From Adiantum capillus-veneris (taxonomy: Eukaryota > Streptophyta > Polypodiopsida > Polypodiales > Pteridaceae), in contig CM043950.1 of assembly GCA_014529385.2 (NCBI GenBank), positions 153,996,445-154,060,444 on the forward strand: DNA of 64,000 nt, read 5' to 3'. Below the pieces are notes generated by a model. It was not told the origin of the DNA and ran no database searches. It saw only the letters and a program-made list of their open reading frames with translations. This document shows positions 1 to 11,321 of the stretch, one piece after another. Position 1 is the stretch's first letter; each line of letters starts with the position of its first letter. The position numbers were made by a program, and so were the translations under genes.

Positions 1-910
1 AGTAATTTGGGGTATAAAGTCCCGTAAAACTTCGTTCATGCCATTCATCATAACTGCTAAGGTACACATCCTTACCAATCCCAAAGGTGTCTTCATGGTG
101 GTCAGATCCCTGCTTTCCATTGCTAGTTGGAATTGATCATACCTTGAGTACAAATCTCCCATAGAGTATATTGCCCTTCTTGCAAATGCTTGCGAATTCA
201 TCCACAATAGACCCTTTACCTACATTCTTGATTGTGATTTTGTTTACTGGCTGCATATCTTGAATGAAGCACAAGGCTCCATTCTTCTTTGGCACAATGA
301 ACCATCTATTTGAATATGGAGTGCAAGAGGCTCCAAGATGCCCATTTTAATCTTTTCATTAAGCGAATCAATCAACTTCGGCAGGTGAGCCTTTGGAACT
401 CGAATTGGCCGCAAGTTCCAAGGTGCATGAGGTATAGTGAAAATTACCATAGGTGCAACAATGCTTTGATCAACACATCCTATCTCACTTGGTTAAATGA
501 AAATGCCTTACCATGTCTGGAAAGCATCTCCTCAAAGCACTTCTTCTCAATAGGAGTTAAAAACTCATCACAACCAATTTAAAGCTCCTTCAAAGATTCC
601 TATGTAAACTTGTGTCCAATCTGTCTTGGATCCCTAAGATTTGGCTGCAAAGCAACCTGCTCTACCTTTTCCCTACAATCTGAAGGTAGAGGTAAGGCCA
701 CTGGTTTAACCTTCCTTAGAGAATCTGAAGCAGTCATGATGCCATAAATGTCATGTACAAGTCCAATAGTTTTTTTCCCTTTCACTAGGCTCGGACTACC
801 CCTCTCTTGGGGACGTGTTGAGGGGGCTGCCTCAAAGGCCATCAAATGGTGATCAGATTGGTTTATCGCCTTGCCCTCATATACTGCCACAACCAGCCTA
901 GCCAACCCAA
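1..910 (-). pseudogene. Ty3/gypsy reverse-transcriptase relic, running off the left edge
   Basis: Read on the minus strand, broken frames give the N-terminal part of a Ty3/gypsy reverse transcriptase. In order I see FTIPHAPWNLRPIRVPKAHL and KMGILEP, then PYSNRWF, a VPKKNGALCFIQDMQPVNK block, KITIKNVGKG, and finally SMGDLYSRYDQFQLA and TTMKTPLGLVRMCTLA near position 1. These are the fingers/palm motifs that bind template-primer in Ty3/gypsy RT; the catalytic YxDD box would lie outside the window. Upstream, 600-905 gives an open stretch with no recognised domain, probably the protease-RT linker. Several frameshifts and stops mean it is dead. The lineage differs from the other gypsy elements in this window. 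The family assignment is secure; the exact clade is not. Confidence 0.85.
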
Positions 911-1734
911 ATCAGTCCTGAGACCTCAAAAAATAGGATAGAAAAAAGAAAATATGGAAAATAGGGTAAATCAAGGCAGTAGTGCACCGTAGAAAAATAT
1001 CCAAGGCTTGGGAAAAATACCTAACACCTACAAGAGGCTAGATAGCCGCGATCCAAGCTTGACAAGGCTCGAAATGGCCAAGCCAGAAAAAGTTTCTACC
1101 TTGCTCGACCAAGCACAGCCACAAAATAGCCCTCACTCCCTGTCACTTGTCCCTCAACGATATCAAGACCAATTGAATGATTCCAAAAATATTCCAAACT
1201 CCAACAAGACTCAATAATTGAAGAGTGCTCATACATCTCGATAATGAGAATGAAGCGACAAGAGGTCACTTATATACCTTTAAGTGACCTAAAGCTATGG
1301 AAATAGGGAGCACCCCAGTTTAGGACTCACTAGTTCTAAAAATCTTTCATATCATCAAAATAATCACCACTGACATAAAAAGCTAATAAATGTGCCAGCA
1401 CACATTAAAATATGCCATAGCAAGTAAAAAGCCGATAATGGGCACAATCGGCTAAAAATGCATAGACAAGGCCATTATGGCCATACAGAGATGATGTCCA
1501 ACCTAGGATGCCACCTGATGGTGATGGCATATCTCCAGTAGACTTGACCAAGAAGATTCTTCACTTGTCTCTAAAATAGTATGTATGGACTCTACGCCAT
1601 GATTAGGAACATTACGTTTGCAATGAAAGTCAATAGCAGATTTACTACAAATTATTGCAAGAAGCATTGGAAAGGACCAGATACTTGAATGATACAAAGA
1701 AGTTGTGAATTTACTTTGAAGGCTTAAAAGTATG
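911..1734. other. No gene seen
   Basis: AT-rich DNA between two retrotransposon relics. A 70-codon open stretch at 1008-1217 has no recognisable motif and no conserved neighbour, so I do not call it. This may be untranslated or LTR sequence of the flanking relics. Confidence 0.5.
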
Positions 1735-2165
1735 TGAAATTGGCTACACGGATGCAAATTATACAAGGAATGCGGACAAGAAAAGGTCCTCGCTCTGTCT
1801 TTGCATTCACTGGCGAGCACTTCCACGGCGATCTTGTTTGCAAGATAGTACGTCTCAATCTACCACAAAAGTGGAGTATGTTACTACGTGAGAGGCCGGC
1901 AAAGAAGTTAAGGAAGCTATATGGCATACTCATCTAATAGGAGATTTGGATATTGTTGCAAACCTTCTCGTTTTTCAGTGTGATAATCAAAGTGTTATCT
2001 ATTGTATCATGCAAAGACGAAGCACATCACTACTGTGAAGTATCGTGGGGTGCATGAGGACATGTGCATGCAAGTTTGTCAAGATTCATGCAGGTGACAA
2101 CCTTGCGGATATTCTTACAAAAGTCTACCTTCTGAGAAGTTTGCACATTGTTGAGTGCTTATCGA
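1735..2165 (+). pseudogene. Ty1/copia RNase H relic
   Basis: Shifting between plus-strand frames recovers the C-terminal end of a copia polyprotein. The pieces are GYTDANYTRNADKKRS (the first catalytic Asp region of RNase H), TTKVEYVTT with EAGKEVKEAIW (the catalytic Glu region), VFQCDNQSVI (the Asp of the DSQSA-type motif), and KIHAGDNLADILTKV followed by LHIVECL, the normal end of copia pol. RNase H would degrade the RNA of RNA/DNA hybrids during reverse transcription. Several frameshifts and stops are present, and the reverse transcriptase, integrase and LTRs are not seen beside it, so this is an old fragment. Confidence 0.8.
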
Positions 2166-2518
2166 CACTAAGTAGAGATACATACGTGCTCTACAAATCT
2201 TGTATCAAGCCACCCACCAACTTACAAATTCATCATTCATTCTCATTCTTATCAAAACAGAACCGTAAGGGACTCGGAAGTGCATGCATTGCTACTACTC
2301 AACCCACACATAGGTCTCTTCTCTCCTCTAGGATCAGGTGCGATTTATCACTCTGCATACTTTTTCATCCCAACTGGTCTTCAAATCTGGTGTTGTTTTC
2401 CACCACTGTTTCTTTGGCATATAAAGAGAGAGAATTTTCTCTCCTATTCGACCATGGATTCAAGAAGGCAATAACACTCTTGCAACTTTTGAGGCAGGAT
2501 GATAATACACTGTCACCG
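2166..2518. other. No gene seen; low-complexity flank of the microsatellite
   Basis: Open frames here are simple extensions of the copia relic or of the CT repeat. If the helicase exon at 2622-2783 is genuine, this stretch would be intron sequence on the minus strand. Confidence 0.4.
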
Positions 2519-2519
2519 T

Positions 2520-2614
<95 letters not shown>
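2519..2614. repeat. Compound microsatellite (CT)n-(CA)n-(GA)n
   Basis: Three dinucleotide tracts follow each other without a break: CT to about 2565, CA to about 2592, GA to about 2614. On the minus strand the tract begins only a few bases after the splice donor of the helicase exon, so it would lie at the very start of that intron. Arginine-glutamate and serine-leucine reading frames across it are artefacts. Confidence 0.95.
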
Positions 2615-2621
2615 ACGCTAC

Positions 2622-2783
2622 CAGGATAAGAGGAATAGCCTTGAGCTGGATAGGAGTAGGCTTGGAAAGGCCCCGCTTAGCGATGGCGCGCAAGAGCTGA
2701 GGGTCCAATCCCATGTCCTCAAAGCTAAAGTCTTCATCTTCGCCCTCGTCTTCGTCCTCGAGCTTCTCCTTTCGGTCGTCCAT
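2622..2783 (-). CDS. First coding exon of a DEAD-box ATP-dependent RNA helicase (DDX56/RH16-like)
   Basis: The minus strand from ATG at 2783 encodes MDDRKEKLEDEDEGEDEDF, then the Q-motif region SFEDMGLDPQLLRAIAKRGL and SKPTPIQLKAIPLIL. The acidic leader followed by F-E-(D/E)-(L/M)-G-L-D-x-(Q/R)-L and KPTPIQ is typical of the plant RH16/animal DDX56 type of nucleolar helicase for large ribosomal subunit assembly. The Q motif contacts the adenine of ATP. Homologues continue with an EGKDVVA-type block. Here the reading frame meets CTG|GTAGCG exactly at that point, so a phase-0 intron with GT donor at 2621-2620 is likely. The other exons must lie beyond position 1, or this is an orphan exon. It is more GC-rich and codon-like than its surroundings. 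An in-frame ATG at 2816 is an alternative start. Domain identity is strong; gene integrity is unproven. Confidence 0.7.
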
Positions 2784-3539
2784 ACTCTTACAGGGTTTGT
2801 AGTAAACCGTAGGCAAACAGCAGCCTTAAGCTCGAGCCCTACTTCAGTGTTTACATAAAGAAAAACAGTAACAATGGTGGTTTTTACTACACATTGCCAA
2901 AGCAAAATGGCAAGATAAGCCCATGAGATGCATAAGGGAATCTATTGGGGGAACTTGGTAATTTGTGCTCCATACGAGTGCCTTCATTGTCTCATGCAAC
3001 CCTTCTCACACATTCTCTCTTTCCCCTTTCACTCGCTAAGGACAAGCCCTCGACTCTCTCTACTGATTCTCCCTTCTCCCCTTCTCCTTCCTGGGGAGGG
3101 GGGGGGGGGGGGGGTATGAGGGATAGCCCTCCAAGACGTGCTCATAAACGGCGTTACAGGCATGGAAGGTAACCCCATGAATTCCCTACTTTCGTATGCG
3201 ACCTCCCCTCAAAGGGGCTTTTCTCTGCCTCCCTAGTTGCAAGCTCTTGGAGGTATCACGCCCCATCCGAGAGCTGGAGGACACACCCCTTTGTAGTACA
3301 GTCATGTTGTGCAAGCTCACCCTAGCTTCAACCCCATGAACCTTCATGCAACAACATCTGCAGCAGCAGGATCTCTGCCACTCACCAATGCCCAACATTG
3401 CAGTTCAAAGGGACTCTACAACACCCCTCATTCTTAACCATAATCAGAATCATCATGTAAGCTTCCACCCGCTATCAAATAATGGTCCATTTTCTTTAAT
3501 ATCTAATGTCTAGTAAAACATTGACAACCCCACCCAACC
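2784..3539. other. Upstream flank of the helicase exon; no gene seen; poly-G run
   Basis: For the minus-strand helicase exon this would be the 5' UTR and promoter side. I see no convincing TATA box. Positions 3098-3114 are a run of 17 G residues, able to form a G-quadruplex on the plus strand. Short open stretches here have no recognised motif. Confidence 0.45.
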
Positions 3540-4873
3540 TCATGAGGATAAACACTTCACCCCCCAATCTCCCAACGATGGCAACGTCAAAACCCCTTCA
3601 AATGGTCAGGAGGATCCTAACAATGAGAATAAAGAAGAAACAAGGCATGCAGAGGATAACCCCAATACTGAAGAACAAGCACCAGTGGAAGCGCAGGTAG
3701 CGATAAACATCGTCGAGCTAAATCAATGGTTTAAACAATTACAGGTGCGAGTGGTTATTGGTCTCGCCATTGGATTCAACCACCAATTGAAGTGTTGAAA
3801 CTATGGATTGCTCAAGAATGGGAGTCCATGAACATTTTCCCATCCCAAGTGCAATACCTCCCTAATAACTGTTACTTGTTCTTATTTGAAGACTCTGGTA
3901 GTGCTCTACAAGTAATTAGCAAAGGCTAGTGGCTATTGAGAAACACCCCAATGTCAATCTTCAAATGGCATATGGGTTTTGGTCCCAAGGAAAAGAAGCC
4001 TTCTAATATTCCTATGTGGGTAGATTTTCCTGATTTTCCCATTGAATTATATCCATGGATAAAAACATTTGGGTGTACAAGTAGGTAAAGTTTTAGGGCA
4101 AAATGCCCCCAATGGCATCAACCTAAAGTGGGACCCTCATCTCCTCATTGAAGTGGATATTGAATGCCCTCTTAGGGATAGTGTTCTTATTAAGGATCAA
4201 AAGGGGCAAATTCTCCACATGCAGAAAGTAGTGTTCAAAAATATACCTAATGCATGCTTCCATTGCCTAAAGCAGGGTCATCTAATGAAAGGATGCCCTA
4301 GCTGGCAAGCAAACAACAGAAGGAGAATGAAAAAAGTAAGGAGGTCAAGGATAGTAACCAAGGTTTCCAACAAGTCAGCAGAAGAAGCAGTTACAGAAGT
4401 AGGAATCTATGAAGGAACAACAACACTAGATACATCAACAAATTTGGTGCTCTCCTAGATGAAGATTTTGACCCTTCTCTCTCAGATAATGCATATGCCT
4501 CACAAACTTCTAATGAAGATGAGGAACATAAAGTTTCACCTAAGCAAGAATCAGTCAAACTTCCTATGCATTCAAATGATATGATAACCCCAAAAAGCCC
4601 CATGGATAAAGCTAGGGGATTATCCTTAGAATCATATTCTTTAGATAATGAGCTCAGTATACTAGCTACCCAGAACCTCCAAGCCTATGTGCATCATGCG
4701 GAATGCCTACCAAGGGGGGCAGCTGAGGAAGATAACTTCTATAAGGAACTTCAAGAACATGATAATGTTGAACTAAATAAATTTTCTCAATCCCCTAATG
4801 CCTCAGTGGATATCCTTATGACCCAAGAAGACGAACAAAAAGGAAAAAAGAGAAAAACATTGACCCTAGCTTA
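3540..4873 (+). pseudogene. Plant L1-type LINE ORF1 (DUF4283 plus zinc knuckle), broken
   Basis: Across frameshifts the plus strand reads as a plant LINE ORF1. An acidic N-terminal stretch (about 3540-3730) is followed by VEAQVAINIVELNQWFKQLQ and a DUF4283-like nucleic-acid-binding domain: IEVLKLWIAQEW, FPSQVQYLPNNCYLFLF, SALQVISKG, then one stop, WLLRNTPMSIFKWHMGFGP, NIPMWVDFPDFPIELYP. A CCHC zinc knuckle follows: CFHCLKQGHLMKGC, spacing C-x2-C-x4-H-x4-C at about 4255-4296. ORF1 proteins of this type coat LINE RNA. There is a frameshift near 3785, a stop near 3928 and a frameshift near 4065. A low-complexity C-terminal region runs to 4873. The endonuclease relic lies directly downstream, in the right order for one element. 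Confidence 0.8.
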
Positions 4874-4959
4874 GCCTCAGTTTCCTTCGTGAAGCCTTCC
4901 AAAGCCTCTAAAAAATGACTCAACACATCAAAGGCCTATCCTACAATTAAAAAGGATTA

Positions 4960-5905
4960 ATTGACCCTCTGAGAGTTGTAAGCATTAAAAAACGGATTCT
5001 TGACTCTAAAGGACTTCATCTGCTTGCAGGAGGTTATAGTTAAAGGCTTTGTTTTGGAAACTAACCTGTAGAGAGTCACTAAGGAGCACAAATGGTCTGT
5101 TACTAACCATTCTACATGTAAACGAGATGTTGTGTTTGGAATAAATCTCAAACATGAGCATGCTATCATTGATGTCATACGTAGCCAAAAGGGGCAATGG
5201 ATTGTTGTGACACTAAAGGAGCCTTTCATTTACATTGTTGTCAGTCCGTATGCTTCTAATTCCTTATTTGAAAGGAGCCACACATGGACAAAGCTTAATG
5301 CCTTAAGCTCCCTACTGCTTATTGTTGGTGATTTTAGCATGGTTACTTCTCTTAACGATCGTTAGAATGCTTTAGGTTAGACTATACAAGGCAACGAAAA
5401 GCATTGTTGGGAAGAATTAAATGACAGACACACTTTGGTGGATTCATCAGGGAACACTGGTTTTCACTTGAGGTAATAATCAATAGGGTACCTACTTCAA
5501 AGTTGCTAGGCCGGAGAAAATGTACTTTTCTGATCTGCTGCAAAAGCACTGGATGGTCAATTGTAAGGTTGATTCCTCTATATGTATCTTTGATCACAAA
5601 CCCCTATTGTTTGAACTTCATAAAGGTGAGAATTCTTTCAAAGCTGGCTGGCCACCCTTGGATAGTCCTTTATTTAAAGTGGCTTCCGTAAAGGCAAAGG
5701 TCCTGGAAATTTTTTAAAGTTCCTTTAGACTGAAGCAAATGGTTTTCATCCTTGGATGGTGCTGTAAAGGAAACATAAAAGGATTTAATTGTTTTTAAAA
5801 AGAAAGTTAAGATCAAACAGAAGAATGATGACAAGCAAGCAGATCTCTCTGTTTGAATCAATATCTAAGTCAGAAAAGTCATCCCTTGAGCTCAAAAATA
5901 TGAAG
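4960..5905 (+). pseudogene. Plant LINE ORF2 endonuclease relic, truncated before reverse transcriptase
   Basis: Downstream of ORF1, broken frames give an endonuclease/exonuclease/phosphatase-type (APE-like) domain. I see DVVFGINLKHEHAIIDVIRS, then LLIVGDFSMVTSLNDR (the GDFN catalytic region with N changed to S), DSSGNTGFHL, RPEKMYFSDLL and IFDHKPLLFEL (the SDH catalytic region with S missing). The part after it (5789-5905, ending LFESISKSEKSSLELKNMKG) is the normal linker toward the RT domain. Homology stops at about 5908, exactly where the short LTR of the next element begins. This domain would nick target DNA. The RT half is absent from the window. Confidence 0.75.
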
Positions 5906-5908
5906 GGT

Positions 5909-6059
5909 TGTGAGAACCCAGGGACTGCCTTGAGAGATTCTCCGCCTTGCCACCCATCATATAGGCCCCATGGTCATCTTCTATAGAATCCCCTTATCCC
6001 ATACCTAGCAGTCGGCCCCTTGGCCTAAGTTCATGACCCACCTGCCCTTGTCCTTACAC
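5909..6059 (-). repeat. Short LTR (3' LTR of the minus-strand gypsy relic)
   Basis: A 151-bp block starts TGTAAGG and ends TCTCACA when read on the minus strand, giving the TG...CA ends of an LTR. Directly before it on that strand (6060-6075) is a polypurine tract, AAAGGGGGAGT, the plus-strand primer. Downstream of the block is LINE sequence, so this marks an insertion point in the LINE. No partner LTR was found to the right, so the element is truncated at its 5' side. Confidence 0.6.
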
Positions 6060-6179
6060 TACTCCCCCTTTGGACAAGTGTTTTTGTCCTCGAAAACAAA
6101 AGTGGGAAACTGCTTCTTAAGAACACTAATGTTTTCCCAAGTGGAACCTTCTTCAGGTTGATCTTCCACTTGACTAAAG

Positions 6180-7200
6180 CTTATCGACGTACATGATGAT
6201 GCGTACATAAATCATGATAATCTAAGATTTGCTTAAGTTCATGCAGTTGGGTAGGAGGTTCAAGGAAATCAACCAAAATGTGTTGGTCATTGACATTGTC
6301 ATCCCCATGCAAGCGTTTAGGTAAATAGCTTACACGAAATACCAAATGAATATGAGAGTGTGCAGGTAGCGAGAGTTTGTAGGCTTGGTCACCAACTCGC
6401 TTGAGTATCTTGAAAGGCCCACAATATCTCAGAGATAATTTAGGTGTTGCCCCAGTCTTCTGACTTTCTAAATGCTCTGGCACACGCAAAAATAACTTTT
6501 CCATTTTTGTGAAAATAACTTACCGATGTTTCTCATCAGCGTACTTCTCATACCAATCCTGTGCTTGCCAAACATTTTGACGAGCCAGTTTCAGCATATC
6601 CATATGGTCTTCAATAAAATCCTTCACCTGTTGGATCTTTTCAGTTGCTAACCCCACCATAATTGGTGACCTAGGTTGAAAACTGGACATTAGCATGAAA
6701 GGACTAAATTCAGTCATTACATGCTTAGCACTGATGTAAGCAAACTCAAGAATAGATAGATAATCTTCCCAGTCTGATTGCTTCTTGCTAACGTATGCTC
6801 ATAGCATATCCTCTAGTACTTGATTGACACTTTCAGTCTGACCATCCGTTTCAGGATGATCTGTTGTACTTAGGTTGAGTTGTGTACCCAATCGTTTAAA
6901 CACAACCCTCCAAAAATGATTGTTTAACTTGGGATCACGATCACTCACAATGTTACTTGGCAATCCATACACCCTGTACAAATTGTCCATAAATAACTTA
7001 GCTAACTCTGGAGTCTTAATTGTTGACTTGGTTGGAATAAACTTGCATAGTTTAGTGGACCAGTCTACGACCATCCATACCAAGTCATGACCTCTTATGG
7101 TGGTTGGTAAACCCACAATGAAATCCATAGAGATACTTTCCTATTTACCATTAGGGATCTCTAATGGATGCAAGAGACCAACAACAAGAGGACTTGTTCT
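6180..7200 (-). pseudogene. Ty3/gypsy integrase relic
   Basis: The minus strand carries the integrase end of a Ty3/gypsy polyprotein in three broken pieces. At 7128-6799 are ISMDFIVGLP (first catalytic Asp), VDWSTKLCKFIP, IVSDRDPKLNNHFW (second Asp) and HPETDGQTESVNQVLED (catalytic Glu). At 6717-6520 is the linker with QQVKDFIEDHM. At 6504-6181 is the C-terminal LSLRYCGPFKILKRVGDQAY and LPAHSHIHLVFRVS block that ends plant gypsy integrases. No chromodomain is visible. Integrase would join element DNA to the chromosome. The element stops near 7200, without zinc-binding HHCC or RT parts. Confidence 0.85.
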
Positions 7201-10044
7201 TTCAAGGGACCTTCCATGGAGACACATAAAAGAATGTATGGGCCGCCTGCGCTTTGAATACATTGTTGCTGGAAAAACTTTTTCTAAGTTAATGCAAAGC
7301 TTTGACAATAAACCTTTCTATCTAGTGCTCGGATGCATCCATGCGAATTCTACTTAGACTAAGCTGCAGACATGTCCATGTAATAATTTTCATAGAGACC
7401 CGCATTCATCTAGAGAGTTTCAAAGGCGATGGAAGCGATGTCAATTGGGCTGTAAAGGCAACTAAAATCCTTATTTGCTGATACACAACCACAAAAGGTA
7501 AGAACGTCATCAAAACAGGACGATCTCCGCTAAATTGTAGGTGAAAATGCAACTTCAAACATGCAGACATGCAGGGAAATGGTGAAAATAAAGAGGAAGA
7601 ACTTGTTAGTTGTTGATACAAGATACGTTTCAATCTCCTCTGTTATTGAATATTTTGTAGCTATTCCTACTTCTTTGTGTTGGCAACATCTGAATTAGTT
7701 GGGGGAAAGTGGAAAGGGACTCTAAAAGAGACTTTGCATGAGACGGAAACACTTGGTTGAGAAACCCGTAATGCAACCAGCAAAAAGTGGTATGGCTTAT
7801 ATCGATAAGAGATTTACACTTGCTAGATTTTCATCTCCCCTCTTGAATGCTCTACATTACCCAATGGCCAAGGTTATGTAGTAGTCGCAATCGATGATTC
7901 AAAGACTAATTGTGTAATGTTGCTCAAAGTTCGAGTCAATCATCAACCTGTGGTTATGGTTATATATATATAGATGCAAGTTTTTTAGCGTAGGTCTTGG
8001 TGTAAGTTTGCAAGTGGTGCTACAACCTACAAAGCACAATGATGCTTCAATTTTTTATAATAGTTACGTCCCTAAGTGTTTGCACTTAAAAATGGTCTTA
8101 TAAATGCTTTGTAAGAATCAATGCAATTGTGGTATGAGCTTTCCTTGCACAGCATATTGGAAGTGGGGTGGAGGAGCATGAGTATTTCCCAAAATCAGGA
8201 ATTTCTCTAAATGTAAACATGTAAGCAAAAAAAATTGCATAACGTAATACCAAATCTAGATGTGGTAGACAAACCCATCACTACCAAATGCCAAAGTAAT
8301 AGTGGACCTTTTCAATGACAATTGATCAACTTCATCAAGTTTATACGCCAAAGAAGAAACTACATACTACATTGACCCAAAAGATAAAAAATTACCATAA
8401 TAGCTGGTCTACAAAAGTGGGTAAAGAGATGGAAGCCAAACATATTGTTGAAGGGCACCGAGAGGAGGTAGTGCAAGAAAAATCTCATGCAATCCAAAGC
8501 ATCAAATAAGAACAGTTTAGGAGTCCCACTATTAGCATGGCTTCCACTCCAAATCTTATGGATTTTTAGAAAATTAGAAAATAAAATGTTTAGTGAAATG
8601 TTGAACTGCATTTTGAACAAAAGAACACAACATCAAATATTAGATTATTATGAGAAAAATGCAATACATACCTAAGCTTCAAATTTCTCAACAACAAGTT
8701 TACTTTGACACATAGAATTCATCATGTTTGAATGAGAGAATGCACCTTTCATGATGGCATCCACTTGTGGAAATTGGGGAGTCATGGTGAAAGTAGCTCA
8801 TGGAGTCATCAATGAATTTGATGGCAAATTTAACGTCATAACAACCCTTTATGGAAAAGATGATGCAAGTATTCCTTCACACTATGGGATAACATGAGCA
8901 CATATAAGATGCATCACCTATAGTACGAAGTGATGCTCAAAGCTTGCAACCTCTATAGAAAGAGCATCCCAAGTGACTCTCACAACTCTGTGGTTGTCTA
9001 CTCAACACCATGGTAACATCAATCTAACTAAATAAAAAAGGTGCTACACTCTTGAAACAAACATAATTTTGTTGAACATAGAAAACACTAGTTGAAGCAC
9101 CTTTCAAAAAGGTAGAAATAAGACGCTGATGTATAGAAGGAGACAATAAATCACCAAAGGGCATTTTAGGCTCATAACTCTCCTACATCAAAACTGCAAA
9201 AACGCTTGTAAATAACACAACAAATTGTTATAAGTACTGTTGGAGTTTTTTTTTAGCGCCGGGGAGCACTGATACATGATCGTTTTGCACTTCAAACGTT
9301 TGCCACTGTTTGCTATTTTATCTGCTGCATGATGACGATCTTACTTGATCTGCCTTGAGGAGCTATTTTTGACAAGCAATGAAGACGACGAACTTGTTAT
9401 CATCATGCTTAACGAGAAGAAACCTTGGAGACATTCGTTCAACTTGATGACATCAAGGCGATTGTGCCTTCTATGTTTCACTGTGGTGCAGAAGGCCGAT
9501 GAAAGGTGCAAAAAGTTTTAAAATTCTTCCCTAGCTCCCATGCATTGTGGGTATGCCTATGTACGAAGATGCAATGAGGAAGCTGAGGCCCATATCGTGT
9601 GTGAACAGGAGTTTGAAGAGAGACCTTTGTTAAATGAAAAATATAATTGTATTAATATTTTTTTTAATGAGCTCTGGAAGGGGTGGCAAGCAAGCTCTGA
9701 AACGGCGTGAATCAGAGAGGCAGAAGAGGTGTCGCCGAGGGATGTGGCCTGGGCATGGGAGGAGGGTTCTGTTGGGAGAAACAGGGGGAAGTGGAGGAGG
9801 ATAATGGAGAGTGAGAGAGATGCACTGTTGGGGAGAGAAAGTGGGGCGGTAGACAGGGAAAGTAGAGAGTGAGTGTGTATCATGGCTATAAACGCCGAAA
9901 GTGAGCATGCAGAGAGGAGTAGTCAATGAGGGGGGAACCACCGTTTGTAGATGATGCAACCTGAGAGGATGAGGGGGATGCCTTGGTGTCTGTGCACCCA
10001 GGTGTAATAGGGGGAGATAGAGAGAGATGGTGCTTGGCGGTTAG
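7201..10044. other. No gene recognised
   Basis: About 2.8 kb without a supported gene. Open stretches at 7406-7633, 8315-8675 and 9557-9959 show no known motif. At 8750-8850 a short piece reads INEFDGKFNV, faintly like the start of copia gag, but it is too short to call. Probably degraded repeat DNA. Confidence 0.4.
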
Positions 10045-10064
10045 GAGAGAGAGAGAGAGAGAGC

Positions 10065-10156
<92 letters not shown>
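10005..10156. repeat. GA microsatellite with a leading unit shared with 13327-13382
   Basis: An interrupted (GA)n array spans 10045-10156. The 40 bases before it, containing AGATGGTGCTTGGCGGTTA, recur almost unchanged at 13330-13375, again followed by a GA tract. The GA array therefore travels with a specific flank and is probably part of a dispersed repeat. Confidence 0.85.
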
Positions 10157-10158
<2 letters not shown>

Positions 10159-10432
10159 AACTTGCTCATTGATTCACATGATTGATTCATCCTTCGTTTA
10201 CAACAAGACTCCACATTTATAACTTTCTCATGTCTCTTGGCACTTCCCTCAAGGTGACTCTTCATTCCTCCCATAGACCTTAGTCTAAATCCTAGGGACT
10301 AATGCACTGTATATATTAGGGTTTAACACCTGGCACAGTCTGGTGGTGAAAAGTTTTTTCAAAGACAAAAACTTTTGACTCGATAGCCACAAATCCCTTG
10401 TTCCAAAAACTCAGTGCTCATAGAATACCATG

Positions 10433-10576
10433 ATGCAAAGTGCAATGCCTGGAGTCTACTCCAAGGTACACATATACACCACAATATTCCATGAAACAAC
10501 GCCCTTTTCCCCCCCAAGCATTTAGAAAATGCAAAGCACAGTGCCTGGAACTTAATCCAAGATGCACAAATACATT
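10433..10576. repeat. Imperfect direct repeat of about 48 bp, spaced 96 bp
   Basis: The stretch starting ATGCAAAGTGCAATGCCTGG at 10433 recurs with mismatches at 10529 (ATGCAAAGCACAGTGCCTGG). Both continue with an ACTCCAAG/ATCCAAG block. I see no coding signal here. Confidence 0.6.
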
Positions 10577-10738
10577 TCCTAAAGTTATTCATTGCATTAC
10601 AATCACCAAACCGGATATAGTGTGCCTTCTCACCAAAAGGTGAAAACAAGTGCACCATTTATTGGCAACATGCCATGGCTGGGAACCCATCAATTAGAGA
10701 TACATCCATTTGAACTCATACAAGAGAAACCTTTGAAA

Positions 10739-11107
10739 TCAAAAAATTATAAGCATATTGCTACTCCATTGACATACAGTAGACACCATCTTCCATGAGA
10801 ACACTCTGCAATTTTCAACATTGTTAGCAAACAAATAGCTAACAAACTCCATCTTGGCCTTTTCTACATAAAGAGCATTTTTAAACACCTTGTCATCTTT
10901 GGATTCAAAAATTGAGTACATGTAGAGAACATGATATCTTCCAAAATCTTCTATAAGAAATAGCCATAAGATATTAACATCATTGTAAACATAGATATAT
11001 ACAAATGTCCATTTATTCCACCATGTGGCATGGATAAGGAAAGTTGCCCCATCATGCTTCAAGTTAGGAGTAGTTGTGTGGATAGATAAACACATTCCAT
11101 CACACAC
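10739..11107 (-). CDS. Unrecognised open stretch, probable retroelement-derived relic
   Basis: I do not recognise this 122-codon minus-strand frame. It contains many aromatic and hydrophobic residues, including TFVYIYVYNDVNILWLF and YHVLYMYSIFE. Its first residues (CDGMC followed by KHDGATFLIHA) resemble the last residues of the frame at 11322-11924 (CDGICVF, KHEGVFIPSHA). The two stretches may therefore be diverged copies of one domain, or one gene interrupted by frameshifts. Real coding is uncertain. Confidence 0.25.
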   Translation of the reverse strand: MCDGMCLSIHTTTPNLKHDGATFLIHATWWNKWTFVYIYVYNDVNILWLFLIEDFGRYHVLYMYSIFESKDDKVFKNALYVEKAKMEFVSYLFANNVENCRVFSWKMVSTVCQWSSNMLIIF

Positions 11108-11321
11108 TTTCGATCAAGAAAACTTCCATCAGCATGAGTAAATGTATAACCTGCATCAAGCAAAAACAACTCCATTTCTTTTAGGCATTGGTTAACCGAA
11201 AAATCTTCATGCATTAGCATTTTCATACAAATAACAAACCAAATATGACTTCTTCAAGAGAAATTAGGAGAATGATCCACAAAAATACTCCATCATCATA
11301 AAGATATGAGCAAAAACATCT

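Noticed and set aside
2365-2629. Open frames with long Arg-Glu, Ser-Leu or Thr-His repeats across the microsatellites (also at 10041-10274, 15492-15890, 47427-47778)
   Set aside because: They are translations of GA, CT and CA dinucleotide repeats on both strands and have no other coding support.
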